NCBI GenBank assembly: GCA_017354895.1
Contig: CP071495.1
Coordinates: 851,001-915,000, forward strand
Origin: Podospora comata
Taxonomy: Eukaryota; Ascomycota; Sordariomycetes; Sordariales; Podosporaceae
Reading direction: 5' to 3'
Length of the DNA: 64,000 nt
The translations under genes were made by a program, and so were the position numbers. Shown here in pieces: positions 32,361 to 43,165 of the stretch (positions are counted from its first letter, which is position 1; the number at the start of each line of letters is the position of its first letter). The notes under the pieces were generated by a model. It was not told the DNA's origin. It saw nothing but the letters and a program-made list of their open reading frames with translations, and made no database searches.

Positions 32361-33812
32361 GGGATATGATTGATATTGATATTTGTACGAACACGACTGC
32401 TCAAGATGAAAGGAAGACTGCCCAAGATAAGAGGCATTACAGGGGAGGAGGGTGGTTCAGTCTTGAGGACAACATTGTGGGTTGAGGAGGTGATGTCAGA
32501 ATAGGGTTCTCATGGATTGACCCGGAGAAGGATTTCTAAAAGTGATGGAAGAGTGCTTTATACCTGTACAGTTACGAAGCGGGACAATGGAGGGAAGACG
32601 GGTGGTGATGAGAGGTGTAGGCCGAAGCACTGCAGGGGGCTTTTTCTTTTTCTTCATGTCGGGTATGGACTAGGACTGTCGACTACTGTAGTAAGTATTA
32701 TCCGCATTATTAATCCTTCCTTTCTGCTTTGTCTGTTTCCAGTCGCGCCCCTTGAGCTTGCCTGCCTATTGATTTCCTGCTATCGAAGCCATCTGTTAAG
32801 TTGAGATAAGAATTATAAGATGCGTTTCCCCGCTTTCTGAATTCCGGCAGTCTTCCATTGATCTGGCTACACTTGCAAAAACTCAACATGAGCCATGTCT
32901 CTTTCAATCTTGGTTGTTCAACGAAGGTTTCCACCATGGAAAGATCAATGAGAAGCAGTGTTCTATTCATCACGTTGCCCCTTTGCTTAGGTATGGTATC
33001 CTTAGCGGTGGTTTTGGCCTCTCAGTACCACCAAGACTTGGATCAGCTCCCTGAAGCTGGGAGTCATTTCGAGGAAGGGGAAGATGGGGTTGAACATGAC
33101 AGCAGCAGGGGCGTGGGAGAAAGGCTCTGGATTGATGAAGATCAGTGGCTGATTACACACCGTTTTCTGGAGTCACGATGAGGGAACATACACACAGCTG
33201 AGCACTATGCTGCCTTCCCACCGGAGGAGAGACATGAGAATGCTCACCAGCCTCGTTCTCTCGTCCAGCCTCGTTCTCTCGTCCAGCCTCGTTCTCTCGT
33301 TCAACCTCGTTCTCTCGTCCAGCATCACAACCAAGGTGATGGCGTGAGAGATAGTCAGACAGAGAGGGGTCACCAGGCGTGCGCCATATGAGTGGTCCGA
33401 GGACGCATTCCAGGATTCACCCCCGCACCTGACTGGCCGGGGACGGAACGGAGCTGGATCCGGGCGGGGTCCCGACGTGGCAGGGCATCATCTGCACGCA
33501 CTTCGGTCACGGCCCCTCCCGCCCTCATTCGCTAACCCCCTCGCTAACGCCGGCCCAAGACTCCCTCCGCGCTGCAGCAAAGACTTCTTTTGAGTCTAAT
33601 ACGCCCCCACATTCAACCTTTTCCCTGCCTGCGAACCCCCAAACAGCTTGGTGTGTTGTGTTGTGTTGTGGCCTGTTAAAAATTCCATGCATGCCACCTC
33701 TGACTGTGTTACCACGCCTCTCTCCTCTTCTCTTGTCGCAATGCTCCTCCTCCATCAACAAATCACTTGACTTGACGAACAGCGCGTTTGCTTGCTACTA
33801 GGTACTCAAAAA
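32361..33812. other. Gene-poor stretch
   Basis: A frame from about 32888 to 33181 could encode a small protein with one hydrophobic segment (SVLFITLPLCLGMVSLAVVL) followed by an acidic tail, but I cannot support it further. The rest holds an 18-bp tandem repeat and the promoter of the methyltransferase. Confidence 0.4.
33251..33322. repeat. 18-bp tandem repeat, four copies
   Basis: The unit CCTCGTTCTCTCGTCCAG is present four times head to tail; the third copy differs at its 3' end. The length is a multiple of three, so on the minus strand it reads as a repeated ERTRLD hexapeptide, but no gene supports that reading. Confidence 0.85.
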
Positions 33813-34811
33813 ATGACCCTCATCGAACACGACACCCAGCGCGTCGAAGTCGACCAAGACTTTGACAAGTTCGCCCAGAGCCAAGAAGCAGCCACCTCGT
33901 CCACCACCTCCCTCCACAGCAGCCTCGTCAACTACGAGTGGAAACACGGCCGCCGTTACCACTCCTACCAAGCCGGGAGCTACTCCTTCCCCAACGACGA
34001 GCGCGAGCAGGAGCGTCTCGACCTGGTCCACCACGCCTTCTGGTGCACGCTCAACGACCGCTTGTTCCTCGCGCCCATCAACCCCGACGACGGGCTCCGC
34101 ATCCTCGACATCGGCACCGGAACTGGACTCTGGGCCATCCACCTTGGGGAGGACCACCCCGGCGCAAAGGAGATCATTGGCAACGACCTCAGCCCCATCC
34201 AGCCGAGGTGGGTGCCGCCCAATGTGCAGTTCATCGTCGACGATGTCGAGCTCGACTGGGTGCATGCCGGCGTGAGCGTCGAGCCGTATGATTACATCCA
34301 CTGTCGGTACATGGCGGGCGGTATCAGGGACTGGCCGAGGCTGGTGAAGCAGATGTATGACAATGTCAAGCCGGGTGGGTGGGTTGAGTTTCAGGAGTCG
34401 GCCAACACGTTGTACTCTCAGGATGGTACCCTGAGCAAGGACAATGCCATGGTTCGCATGATGGAGGGCTTGATCTTGGCGTGCGACAAGATTGGGCGGA
34501 CGTTGGATCCGGCGCCGCAGATGGAGAAGTGGGTGAAGGATGCTGGGTTCATCAATGTCGAAGTGCAGAAGTTTAAGCTGCCGATTGGTAGCTGGCCGAG
34601 AGATGCGAGGTTGAAGGAGGTGGGAACGTTGATGGCGGTCAATTTCATCGAGGGTGTCGAGGCGTTCACGGCGTCGCTGTTTAGGGATGTGCTGGGGTGG
34701 TCGCAGGACGAGGTGTCGGCGTTGAATGCCGAGGTGAGGGCTTCGGCGAAGAGGGGGAATGCGCACGCCATTTTTGATTTCTTGGTTATCACTGGGCAGA
34801 AGCCAGAGTAG
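33813..34811 (+). CDS. LaeA-like SAM-dependent methyltransferase
   Basis: A 332-residue intronless frame from the ATG at 33813. Motif I is ILDIGTGTGLWAIHLGE (about residues 97-113), followed by an acidic loop IGNDLSPIQPRWVPPNVQF, then VDDVELDW and VKPGGWVEF, the order typical of class I methyltransferases. The segment NYEWKHGRRYHSYQAGSY before the domain and the P-R-W-V-P-P element are typical of the LaeA/TAM family of filamentous fungi. LaeA itself regulates secondary metabolism; most relatives are of unknown substrate. I see no biosynthetic cluster beside it. Codons are strongly C/G-ending, indicating good expression. Confidence 0.85.
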   Translation: MTLIEHDTQRVEVDQDFDKFAQSQEAATSSTTSLHSSLVNYEWKHGRRYHSYQAGSYSFPNDEREQERLDLVHHAFWCTLNDRLFLAPINPDDGLRILDIGTGTGLWAIHLGEDHPGAKEIIGNDLSPIQPRWVPPNVQFIVDDVELDWVHAGVSVEPYDYIHCRYMAGGIRDWPRLVKQMYDNVKPGGWVEFQESANTLYSQDGTLSKDNAMVRMMEGLILACDKIGRTLDPAPQMEKWVKDAGFINVEVQKFKLPIGSWPRDARLKEVGTLMAVNFIEGVEAFTASLFRDVLGWSQDEVSALNAEVRASAKRGNAHAIFDFLVITGQKPE

Positions 34812-35355
34812 GTGTCATGGGGTTGGACACCCCGGCATGTAGAGATACCACAATGCTGTCCCCCACTTTGATGACGAGTCCCGATGATTGTTCATGGATC
34901 TCTCAAGATACACAACCCAGATCTAGACCAGTCCATGGATCCATGCCCAGCTGATTGACTTGCATGTCTCACCTTGCACTCTCCCCATTGGCGATTCCTC
35001 GCCCACCTGTTTCTGACTCGCACCGCAGAATCAAGATCCCATTCGTTTATCGGACACCTGATAGTGTTACGGGCATTTCAAGCTTGCACCTCTGCCCCTT
35101 CCCACTCCCCGTCGCTTCGTTTAAAGAAAGCGGAGAACTATGTTCGTGTTCCTGCCAGCAGACGACCAATGACATCATCGTCGTCCCCGTCCCCGTCCCA
35201 CGGCTGTGCCTCCCTCCCGTGTTTAAAACCCCTCCTTTCCAATTCAAACCTCTGCTTTCAAATCTCCCCATCAACATCCAGCAATACAACCATAGCTTTC
35301 CTCAAACAAATCTTCCATATCCAACCTTTACAACCAAACCACATCCCTACCCAAC
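34812..35355. other. Intergenic, pyrimidine-rich promoter region
   Basis: No gene seen. The right half is CT-rich and contains GTTTAAAA near 35220, a possible TATA-like element for the next gene. Confidence 0.4.
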
Positions 35356-35769
35356 ATGGACTTCCTCAACAAAGTCACCGGCGGAAACAACGCCTCCCAA
35401 CCCGCCGACCACTCCAACAACCCCACCACCACCAACCCCACCGACCAGTCTTCCTCCTCGGGCGGCGGCCTAATGGACAAGTTTAACAGCCTCGCCGGCG
35501 GCGGCAAGGAGTCGGAGAAGAAGGAGGATCCTCTCGATAAGGGTACGTTTGATCCACCAACCAACCTTACCCACTACACTACGTCATCACCACTAACAAA
35601 TAAAAAAATAAAAATAGGAGTCGACCTCTTCCAGCAACACGTCCTCGGACAGGGCGACCAGTCCAACGAGAGCGCCATCGAGCAGGCCAAGGATGAGCAG
35701 ATCAGTGATTTCATTCGGGACCAGTACAAGAAGAATACGGGGAAGGATTTTCCTGTGGCTGATAAATAG
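35356..35769 (+). CDS. Small soluble conserved fungal protein
   Basis: Exons 35356-35542 and 35618-35769 give 112 residues. The N-terminal half (MDFLNKVTGG, then Asn/Thr/Ser/Gly-rich, LMDKFNSLAGG) is followed by a charged helix-forming half (GVDLFQQHVLGQG, then NESAIEQAKDEQISDFIRDQYKKNTG). This layout resembles a family of small, abundant stress- or development-induced proteins in ascomycetes that have no established biochemical role. No signal peptide or membrane segment. The intron is A-rich at its 3' end but the acceptor (AATAG) keeps the frame. Confidence 0.65.
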   Translation: MDFLNKVTGGNNASQPADHSNNPTTTNPTDQSSSSGGGLMDKFNSLAGGGKESEKKEDPLDKGTFDPPTNLTHYTTSSPLTNKKIKIGVDLFQQHVLGQGDQSNESAIEQAKDEQISDFIRDQYKKNTGKDFPVADK

Positions 35770-36010
35770 ATGGGTGTTGGGGTTGGCATTTGCGGCTGCG
35801 GGCAATATGAGCAATGACTGGCTGGGAAGTTTGAAGGGGGTTAAGCCAGGGTTATGAGTTATGAAATTCAGACACTGATTCACTTCACATGCATGGGGGT
35901 GTGGAGGTGTTGTTTTGCAACCGTCTATTAAGTTGTCTATTATGGATTCCAGTCCCCCTCTTTCTTCCTGGCAGTTCTCCCCTCCTATTCAAAGTTTCAT
36001 CTTCTTCTTT

Positions 36011-36448
36011 TTAGTTGACGGTGGCCTGGTTCAAGTTGTTGATCAACCTCGCGCCATCAAATAAGCGGCCGTTGCCGGCCCTGGCGCGGCAGAGGTTCTT
36101 GCCGCGCTCGATGATGTTGTTGGTGCAGGTCAGCTGGCTGTTGGCTACGCAGCTGAGTCTGGAGCCGCCTGTTTGTGTTTGTGTTAGCATCACTCCCTGA
36201 CTGAGGAAAGAGAGATTGGGAAAAGACATACAGTTGTTACCACCGGGGACGCAGCGGCCGGGCTGGCCGTTGGCGGCGAAGCACGAGTCCTGCTTGAGGG
36301 ACGTGTTGGCCACGCAGCAGGTGCCGCGGGGGACGGGGCGGTTCTGGTTCTGGCGGGCGGCGATGGCGGGGACGGCGGGGTTCTCCGCCGCGGGCATGGC
36401 GGTTGTGAGGGCTGCCATGGCGAGGACGAGGGGGGTGAAGAACTTCAT
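36011..36448 (-). CDS. Small secreted protein with eight cysteines
   Basis: Exons 36448-36232 and 36168-36011 (minus) give 124 residues. The signal peptide is MKFFTPLVLAMAALTTAMPA; a short pro-region ends at AIAARQ, a plausible processing site. The mature part begins with a CC pair and has eight Cys in all (TCCVANTS, DSCFAANG, GRCVP, NNC, LSC, LTC, NLC). Eight Cys in about 90 residues suggests four disulfides. I do not recognise a known family; the Cys pattern is not the hydrophobin pattern, which needs two separate CC pairs. It may be an effector-like or antimicrobial secreted protein. Confidence 0.7.
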   Translation of the reverse strand: MKFFTPLVLAMAALTTAMPAAENPAVPAIAARQNQNRPVPRGTCCVANTSLKQDSCFAANGQPGRCVPGGNNCMSFPNLSFLSQGVMLTQTQTGGSRLSCVANSQLTCTNNIIERGKNLCRARAGNGRLFDGARLINNLNQATVN

Positions 36449-36681
36449 TTTGAGAGATGGTGTGGTTGAAAGGGGAAGTTGAGACTTGGTTTTGGCGTTG
36501 TGGAAAAAGATAAAAAAAGAAGAAGGACCCGACCGGCGGAATGAATGTGGGTGTTTTGTGGTATGAAGACAGAGAATTGAAGAGAAGGTTGAAGGAAAAG
36601 GGGACGGGAATAGACGGCGGAATTTGAAGACTGGCTTAAAGACGAAAAGAAGATGTTGGAGAGGTAGGGAGGGAGGTGGGA

Positions 36682-36689
36682 TATTTATA
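36682..36689 (-). promoter_or_regulatory. TATA box of the 8-Cys secreted protein gene
   Basis: TATAAATA on the minus strand, 234 bp upstream of the start codon. The distance implies a leader of about 200 bases. Confidence 0.5.
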
Positions 36690-38063
36690 GTTGAGTGAGG
36701 CTCTGTGTCGATCGGATCATGTTGCCGAAGGAGGTTCACTAATTCCCCCCTGGTGGAGTCGGAAACCCACGATGGTGGTAGCGCTTGGATGTTTTGGTGG
36801 TTTTGGAGTGGCATTCTCAGGGGGTGTGCGGTTTCAACCCAAGGAATTCACCACTGTCGCGGGATTTGCAGCCGCTCCATTTGGGACAGCGGTTCGAGGG
36901 AGAGAAAGAGGAATGCATGGAAGGATCAGGCGATCGATGAGAAACATTGTTCGGATCGTCTGGGGAGGAGAAATCGTGGAAATCCGGGGTGGTTTTGAGA
37001 CGGCTATCATGCCTTGACTTTGCCAAGCGCCCGTCTTGGCAGGGGGAGGGTTAAAGATAGTAGGTATTGGGAGGTTTGTCACGACGGGATGCAATGCTGT
37101 GGTGATCTTGAGTGCTGAACCTGGGACGAATGGTTTTGGCGAATGGCACAATGTCTTGCGATTGCGAATCGGGGAATGGGATCAGGAAGATGATGCTCAG
37201 GAAGACAACAAGACCTCTCTCGGTTGGAATCAACCCGAGATCAGAGTCTAGCCAGAGTTGGATTGGCGGCTTCTTTGCTTCTCCTGGCGACAGCGCCCGA
37301 GAACAAGGGGAGCGCGCCAAGCTTCGTGTCTCGGCAGTCGCTGGCAGCGGGAGAGCTCTTCTCACTGGTTCAACTTGATCGCGAGGCCGATATCATTCAA
37401 CTTGAGCTCTAGATGGGGGAGTTCTTTGCTGAATTAACTGACGGTTTTCACGGCCAGAAGACATTACAGCAGTTTTCTCACATGAGCCTCTCACACCGGG
37501 AATTTTCGAACACCCACGGCTCATGTTCACTGCGAGCCAAGATCTCCCCAGACTGCAACGAATGAGAACAGAGCGTTTGATACAGATGAAGAATGATCGA
37601 TCTAGGGAATTCTTTTCTTTCGTTGACTCATCACTGAAGAACAACAACGATGACATGTTCTAGAATGGCCTCGGACTGTGCCTGGTGAGACCATCACCAC
37701 ACCACGCGTGTCGTCTTGGCACGCTCACAGGCTGTTCAAGCGATGAACTCCCAATCGCTTCACCAACTCGCCAACAACCAAACGATCCATCATATGACAG
37801 CTTGCCAATCAACGCCGCCAAAATATTCCCTGCAGCAGCCAAGTTCTTTGCTCACACTCAACGGCGACAATCTGGTCCAGATACCAAAAGTTGATCAACA
37901 GGGGTTGGCACTGCAACGTCATGCTATCATCGACGTCATCAGCCTTTCCCGCTCCCCTCCTCACCAACCCTCAAAAATCATGATGCCGCTACTATCCTTG
38001 TTTGAATGCCCGACAGCATGAATTCAGAATTCCGACAACCACCTAGGTGAGAAACAACAGAAA
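36690..38063. other. Gene-poor stretch upstream of the membrane protein gene
   Basis: No convincing frame on either strand. An unseen 5' exon of the downstream gene, encoding its signal peptide, may lie at the right end. Confidence 0.35.
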
Positions 38064-39290
38064 ATGGGCGACATTTACATCAGCAACGGAACCTGCTACG
38101 GATCCGCAGGCAACGAGCTCGACAGAAGCTTCATCCCATGCGGAAATGCCGCCTTTGGACCAGTGACCTGCTGCGGAGCGGGAGATGTCTGTCTCAGCAA
38201 CAACGCTTGCTTCGGCGTCCACGGCACGCCAGGATCATACGGAGCAGACCTGACCTATCTCGCCGGGTGCACCGACGAATCATACAGAGATGGGAGCTGT
38301 CCTGACAAGTATGGTATCGACCAGCCGTGGATCGCTTTGACGGTTTGCGATGACAGCGGTGGTGATTGGGCTCCGTGTCCTCAGGAGGGAAGCCCGACTA
38401 CGCTGCAGAATGGTGCTTATTGCAGCTGTACTGATGCTGCGTCGACGACTGTCGCCATCAACAATTCGCCACGGCTGGCGGATATTGCTAGGTTGCCGCA
38501 GACGACTGGGGGGACTGTTTCATTCTTTCCGGGGAATGAGCCGACAAATACATCTCCTCCGGTTCAAACGACCGGTGGGGGGAATGGTGGAGGTCAGTCC
38601 AGTTCCCAATCGCAATCCCCATCGCAATCGCAACCACAACCAGGAACAACAGGCCAACCGCCAAATACAGGATCATCAAATACCAGCAGCAGCCCGATAC
38701 CATCAGAGACAGGCTCACCAGGTTCCGACTCGGGAACGGGCTCGGACTCTGGCTCGGACCCAAACGGTGGTGGTAGCGGGAGCTCTTCTTCAGGCGGCGG
38801 CCTGAACTCTGGCGCCAAGATCGGCATTGGCATAGGAGCTGCCATAGGAGGGCTCATACTGATTGCTACTCTGCTCACCCTCTGGCACTACAACCGGAAG
38901 AACCGCCGATCTGCCTCTGGTGCCGCCGGGATTGAAGAAGGCGGGGAAAAGCCAAAAAAGGCATTCGCGCCTGTCCCGTCCCCTCGCGCATCCGAAGCTG
39001 ACTCCAACCCTGTCTCGGAAGCGGACGGAAAAGCGGTGACACGGCCTTGGAGTATGAGAAGTGAGCTTGAAGGGAATAATACTGCTGCTGCCGCGGCAGG
39101 GAAGAAAGCGCCAACGGCGAATGGAAATCAAAAGGTTAATACTGATGGGGCAGCACGTCCGGGGGTGGGGGAGTTAGATGGGAGAGAGGTGCAGGAGCTT
39201 CCACCGCACCACGATCTGAGTCCGGTGGCAGAGCTTCCTGGGAGCGAGGCGTGGGCCCAGGCCCCGGGAGGGGGGAGGGGGAGGGTATGA
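38064..39290 (+). CDS. Single-pass membrane protein with Cys-rich ectodomain and Ser/Thr-rich stalk
   Basis: A 408-residue frame. Residues 1-125 are Cys-rich (SNGTCYGSAG, IPCGNAAFG, VTCCGAGDVCLSNNACFG, YLAGCTDESY), a module common in large families of ascomycete surface proteins. A Ser/Pro/Gly/Gln-rich stalk (about 150-250) likely carries O-glycans. One membrane segment follows (IGIGIGAAIGGLILIATLLTLW) and then a basic stop-transfer (HYNRKNRR) and a cytosolic tail of about 130 residues. The layout is like wall-stress sensors of the WSC/MID2 kind, though the Cys module is not the WSC pattern. No signal peptide is visible at this ATG; an upstream exon joined at the CACCTAG acceptor just before 38047 could supply it. 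Confidence 0.7.
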   Translation: MGDIYISNGTCYGSAGNELDRSFIPCGNAAFGPVTCCGAGDVCLSNNACFGVHGTPGSYGADLTYLAGCTDESYRDGSCPDKYGIDQPWIALTVCDDSGGDWAPCPQEGSPTTLQNGAYCSCTDAASTTVAINNSPRLADIARLPQTTGGTVSFFPGNEPTNTSPPVQTTGGGNGGGQSSSQSQSPSQSQPQPGTTGQPPNTGSSNTSSSPIPSETGSPGSDSGTGSDSGSDPNGGGSGSSSSGGGLNSGAKIGIGIGAAIGGLILIATLLTLWHYNRKNRRSASGAAGIEEGGEKPKKAFAPVPSPRASEADSNPVSEADGKAVTRPWSMRSELEGNNTAAAAAGKKAPTANGNQKVNTDGAARPGVGELDGREVQELPPHHDLSPVAELPGSEAWAQAPGGGRGRV

Positions 39291-39821
39291 TGCGGGCTGA
39301 GATGGGACATTTTCTTATTATGGTTGAGTTGATCCGGCAGGCAATTTTCAAGCGGTTGGTGGACTGATTTAGGGGGTACATATATTGGGGCCTTGGCTGA
39401 TGTTACTTTATACCAGATGGGTGTTCATGGGGGATTTACATAATTCTAATAGCAAAAGGCTTGTACTTTGGTCTGTGTAACGTTTGGTTAAACGTGGTTG
39501 CACATGCTGTTGTGTGACCACATCAACCACCTGGATGGAGTGGTATTGGTCAATAGAAGGGGGCGACTGCAGAGCTTATTCTCTTGGCTTGGGTCTTGGC
39601 TTCGGTTTTCTATCACCGAGAGGAGTCGGACGCGGTAGGTTGATGCAGGAGAGGCGTGTTACCATGTTGGGGATTGGAGACAGGCCGCATTGTCTGAGGA
39701 CCAGTTTCTCCCGGGGGTATGGGTTGGGTCAAGTTTAAGTTGAGGTGGCCTCCCTTTCTTGGGGATGGTTGGGTTCGAGCAGCCGCACCCGTTCAAAGAG
39801 GCACACCACCACCTATCCGTC
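39291..39821. other. Intergenic
   Basis: No gene seen; holds the 3' flank of the membrane protein gene and the promoter of the hydrolase. Confidence 0.45.
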
Positions 39822-41064
39822 ATGACCAAGCTGTACCGATCTGCTGCTGCTCTCGTTCTGTCCCTCCCTCTCTTGGGTCTGGGACAGCAGCAGGCGGCGG
39901 CACCTGATCCATGGGCGTTCACCCACTCGAACCAGGAAAAGGCCATTGTCTTGTCTCATACCGGCGGCTTCAACATTGGCAGCAAGATCGTGGCCGACCC
40001 TCGACGTCCAGGCCAGACAATAACCTGTGATCACGGGTATTTCGTACGTTCCCCCATTCTCGTTTTCTTTCCCGCCCATTTCCGCTGACCTTTTCCCCCA
40101 GGAATACTTCATTCCCCTCCACTCCCCCCCCCAAGGCCACCTCCGCCGGACAACCTCCCTCGTCCTCTGGCACTCGTCCTCCACCCAAACCTTCCAAAAC
40201 CGCTGGGACGGCGGGCCCGGGTTCAAAGACCTCCTCCTCCGCCTAGGCTACCCCGTCTACCTCTTCGAAGCCCCCCGCCTCGGCCGCGCAAACTGGGCTT
40301 GCAAACCCCACCGCTACGACGTCACCTACCGCGACCAGGATAACTTTCTCGCCTGGAATTTCGGACCGTCCTACCTCAACTGGTGGCCTGGCTTGCAATG
40401 GCCCGAGGACCCCGAGGTCAAAAGACTAAGCTGGGAGCAAGCTACCGGGGGTAGGTATGTGGAGTTTGATGACTACGAGCATATCCTCCTCCACGCTGAA
40501 GTAGCCGCCAAAGGGGCTGTTCACACTGAGCAAGGAGCAGAAAGAGGGGGGGTGGTTTACCTGACGAATTCTGCCGCGGGTCTGAGGGCGTTGCTTGCGG
40601 CTACGCTGAGCGATGAGACGGTTGGGAAGATAAGGGGGATTGTGGCGTATGAGAGCGCGGGGTACGTCTTTCCCGAGGGGCATAACGTTACCGACAGGAG
40701 GGATGAGCCGTTTGGGCCGTTGGTGGTGACGCAGGATGCGTGGAGGAGGTTGGCAAAGTTGGATTTTGTGCAGTTTGTTTGGGGGGATAATCACCCTGAG
40801 ACGGGGAGCGGGTTTTGGGAGGAGATGGTGGTGCAGAGTAGGCTTTGTGCGGAGCTGATTAACCTGTATGGGGGGAATGCGGAGGTGGTGAAGCTGAAGG
40901 AGGATTTGGGGGTGGTGGGGAATACGCATTGCCCGTTTACGGATATGAATAATGAGGTTATTTTGGGGTTGTTGGAGGAGAGGTTGGAGAGGAGTGGGTT
41001 GGATGGGTTTGAGGGGCGGGTGGGGAAGGGGAAGGGGAAGGGGAAGAGTAAGTGGAGAGGTTAA
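39822..41064 (+). CDS. Secreted alpha/beta-hydrolase fold protein
   Basis: Exons 39822-40043 and 40102-41064 give 394 residues. The signal peptide is in residues 1-25 (LYRSAAALVLSLPLLGLG). The fold is suggested by SLVLWHSSSTQTFQNRWDGG, the VYLFEAPRLGRANW strand and the later WGDNHPE and GNTHCPFTDMNNEV elements, which carry a candidate acid (Asp) and the catalytic His. The nucleophile turn reads YLTNSAAG, with Ser flanked by Asn and Ala rather than the usual G-x-S-x-G. Thus the triad is plausible but the elbow is unusual. Esterase or lipase-like activity is likely by fold; the substrate is unknown. The C-terminus is a Lys/Gly run of simple sequence. Confidence 0.75.
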
Positions 41065-41244
41065 AGGACTGCTTTGAAGGTTTCTTTCATAATGGAGGGA
41101 TGCTCGTGTGTGTTTATGTTGGCTCGAAGGTGCAGAACAAAAACTGAAATGCTGTTCTTGTCCCCTTCTTCTGAGTCCCTGGATCGAAACAGTGCCTCCC
41201 TTTCCAACCAATATCAACCAGATGTGTCCCCTAAATCATCAGAA

Positions 41245-42561
41245 CTAAAGTTTCGTCACCACCACATCATCCACCAACATCCTCGCCGCTCTGTTGTTGT
41301 TGGACTGGATCCGGAAGGTAAGGTCATTCCCGCCCTGTGTTGCTGAGCAGACAAAGGTATAGCCAATTTGAGTCCATGCCAAAGAAGAACCGGGACCTGA
41401 CGTGATCGACCTTCCGCCCAGAACAACCGACCACGGATTCCCATTTGTGTAACTGGAAATAACGCTGATTCGGAATGTGAGCCTATAATCAGCCCCTGGC
41501 TCGCTGCAGAAAGAGACGCTTGTTAGCATACCACTATGCGTAAAGGCCCGAGGAGGCTGACACACCAGTTGATAGTTTGAGACACAGAAAGTCCGGTGAT
41601 GGCGGCGCTGACAAAGTAGCTCGACTGGATCTCCATCATGTAATTGCCAGCACCCTGTGAGATAACCCCAACGCTGGCACCGGTGCCGACCCTGTTGGTG
41701 ATACTCCATCCTTCCAGCGAGTTACCGCTGAAGTCCCCGTTGGTGATCAACGGAAGTGGTGCTGCTGATGTGGTGGACTCGGGCACGGAAACAGTGGATG
41801 TTGTGGGCTCAGGCGCTGTTGTCGTGGTGGGTTCGAGTGTCGACTCTTCGGCAGTGGTTGTCGTGGTCACCTCAGGGGTCGGGGTTACTGTGGGCTCGAG
41901 CGTAGACTCTTCAATTGGAGTTTTGGGGGCTGGCTCGGTTGTCGTGGGCTCGGTTGTAGGTTGCTGGGTAGATTCTTCCTCCACAGGTGTCGGGCTAACG
42001 GTGACATATTCGGTAACGGTCGGTGTTTCAAAAATTGTGCTTGTGACATCAGCAGTGACGGTAGCAAGCTCAGTAGTCGATGTGATCCCAATGCATCCGC
42101 AAGCAGAAGTGAACTGCAGTGGCTCGACGGAAGAAGCGAAGCTGCGCAGGCAGTTCAATGGCGGTCTGTTGGAACAGCCCCTTTTCCTGCGTCTAGCTTT
42201 CAGGGGTAGACTTTGTGCGATGGTCGTGGGTTCGGTGACAGGTTCGGTGATCGTTGCAGTTTCGGTAATGGCATTGGTAACGGTGCTGTAACGATACACG
42301 TCAGTCTCCATGCTCTGACGGATTCGAGAAAGTTGTAGAGGCATACACGGTAGGGGTGACAGTGACGACCACGGTGAATGCAGTTGCTGTGACGATCGAG
42401 TTGGTACAAAATTGGCTGGCCTGTACCAGTGAACTGCTGAAACAGTTCAACAGCCCATCCTGGACACACTCCTCGACTTCATCGCGTTGCTCTAGCTTTG
42501 CTGAGGTAGCTGCGCCCAGAATGACCCAAAGGTTGCCAGCGAGGAGGAAAGAGGAACGCAT
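41245..42561 (-). CDS. Secreted Thr/Pro-rich adhesin-like protein with C-terminal carbohydrate-binding-like domain
   Basis: Exons 42561-42347, 42285-41566 and 41503-41245 (minus) give 397 residues. The signal peptide is MRSSFLLAGNLWVILGAATS. A Cys-containing head follows (EECVQDGLLNCFSSS), then VTVTPTV and TEPVTEP repeats, a basic KARRRKRG that could be a furin/Kex2 site, a second Cys-rich piece, and a long Thr/Glu/Pro stalk with repeated EESTLEPT. The last 150 residues (NGDFSGNSLEGWSITN, then PGADYRLTFRISV and MLVDDVVVTKL) have the layout of jelly-roll carbohydrate-binding modules. A cell-wall or extracellular adhesion role is inferred. No GPI signal or membrane span is present. Confidence 0.75.
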
Positions 42562-43165
42562 GGTGGACGTGCGTAGATGAATGACAGTCACTGGGAAACA
42601 AAAAAAATGAATGACATTAGGACTGAGGGTCCAAATGCAAAGCCCGGGCGCGTGCGGTCTTTTTGTTGACATTGATTGGCATGGTCCCGAGGGTCTGGAA
42701 CGTGTGGATCAAGACCCCTGTCGCAAGCTGATGGCTGAAAATCCGATTCTGGAAGCGCTATCGAATTTTCAAGATGAATACTCCTTCCTCCTCCCATCTC
42801 CCATGATCCTGGAACCTCGGCATTAAATGGATACACTCTGCCGCCGGCAGAGCGTTGATGGGTAATTGCACCTTGACCGAGACACAACGCCACTCTATGG
42901 GTCGCCAAGTATGCTCAACACTATAACTAGGTATGTAACCTGTCAGCAAAACATCTAGCTTTAATGGCGGGGAGCTATGCTCCAGTGAGTAAGCCCATGA
43001 TGTCCCTATAGTCCTCGCGCCGAGGAGAAAAGCGGGAGTCTAGAAAGACTTGCATTTTGAAAAAACACACAAGTAGTGTGAGCAGCCCCTCCTCGGTCAC
43101 AATGCTCAGTCAATCCTCACTCGAAAGGCCGGCGTGCCCTGCTATCTTCATTTTCGTCGCTCGCC
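42562..43165. other. Intergenic, divergent promoters of adhesin-like and NLR-type genes
   Basis: No gene seen between the two divergent genes. Confidence 0.45.

Noticed and set aside
33798-34766. A 322-codon minus-strand open frame
   Set aside because: It is antisense to the LaeA-like methyltransferase; Arg/His/Leu-rich composition and no motifs.
41644-42291. A 215-codon plus-strand frame rich in Val, Gly and Ser
   Set aside because: It is the complement of the Thr/Pro/Glu repeats in the adhesin-like gene.
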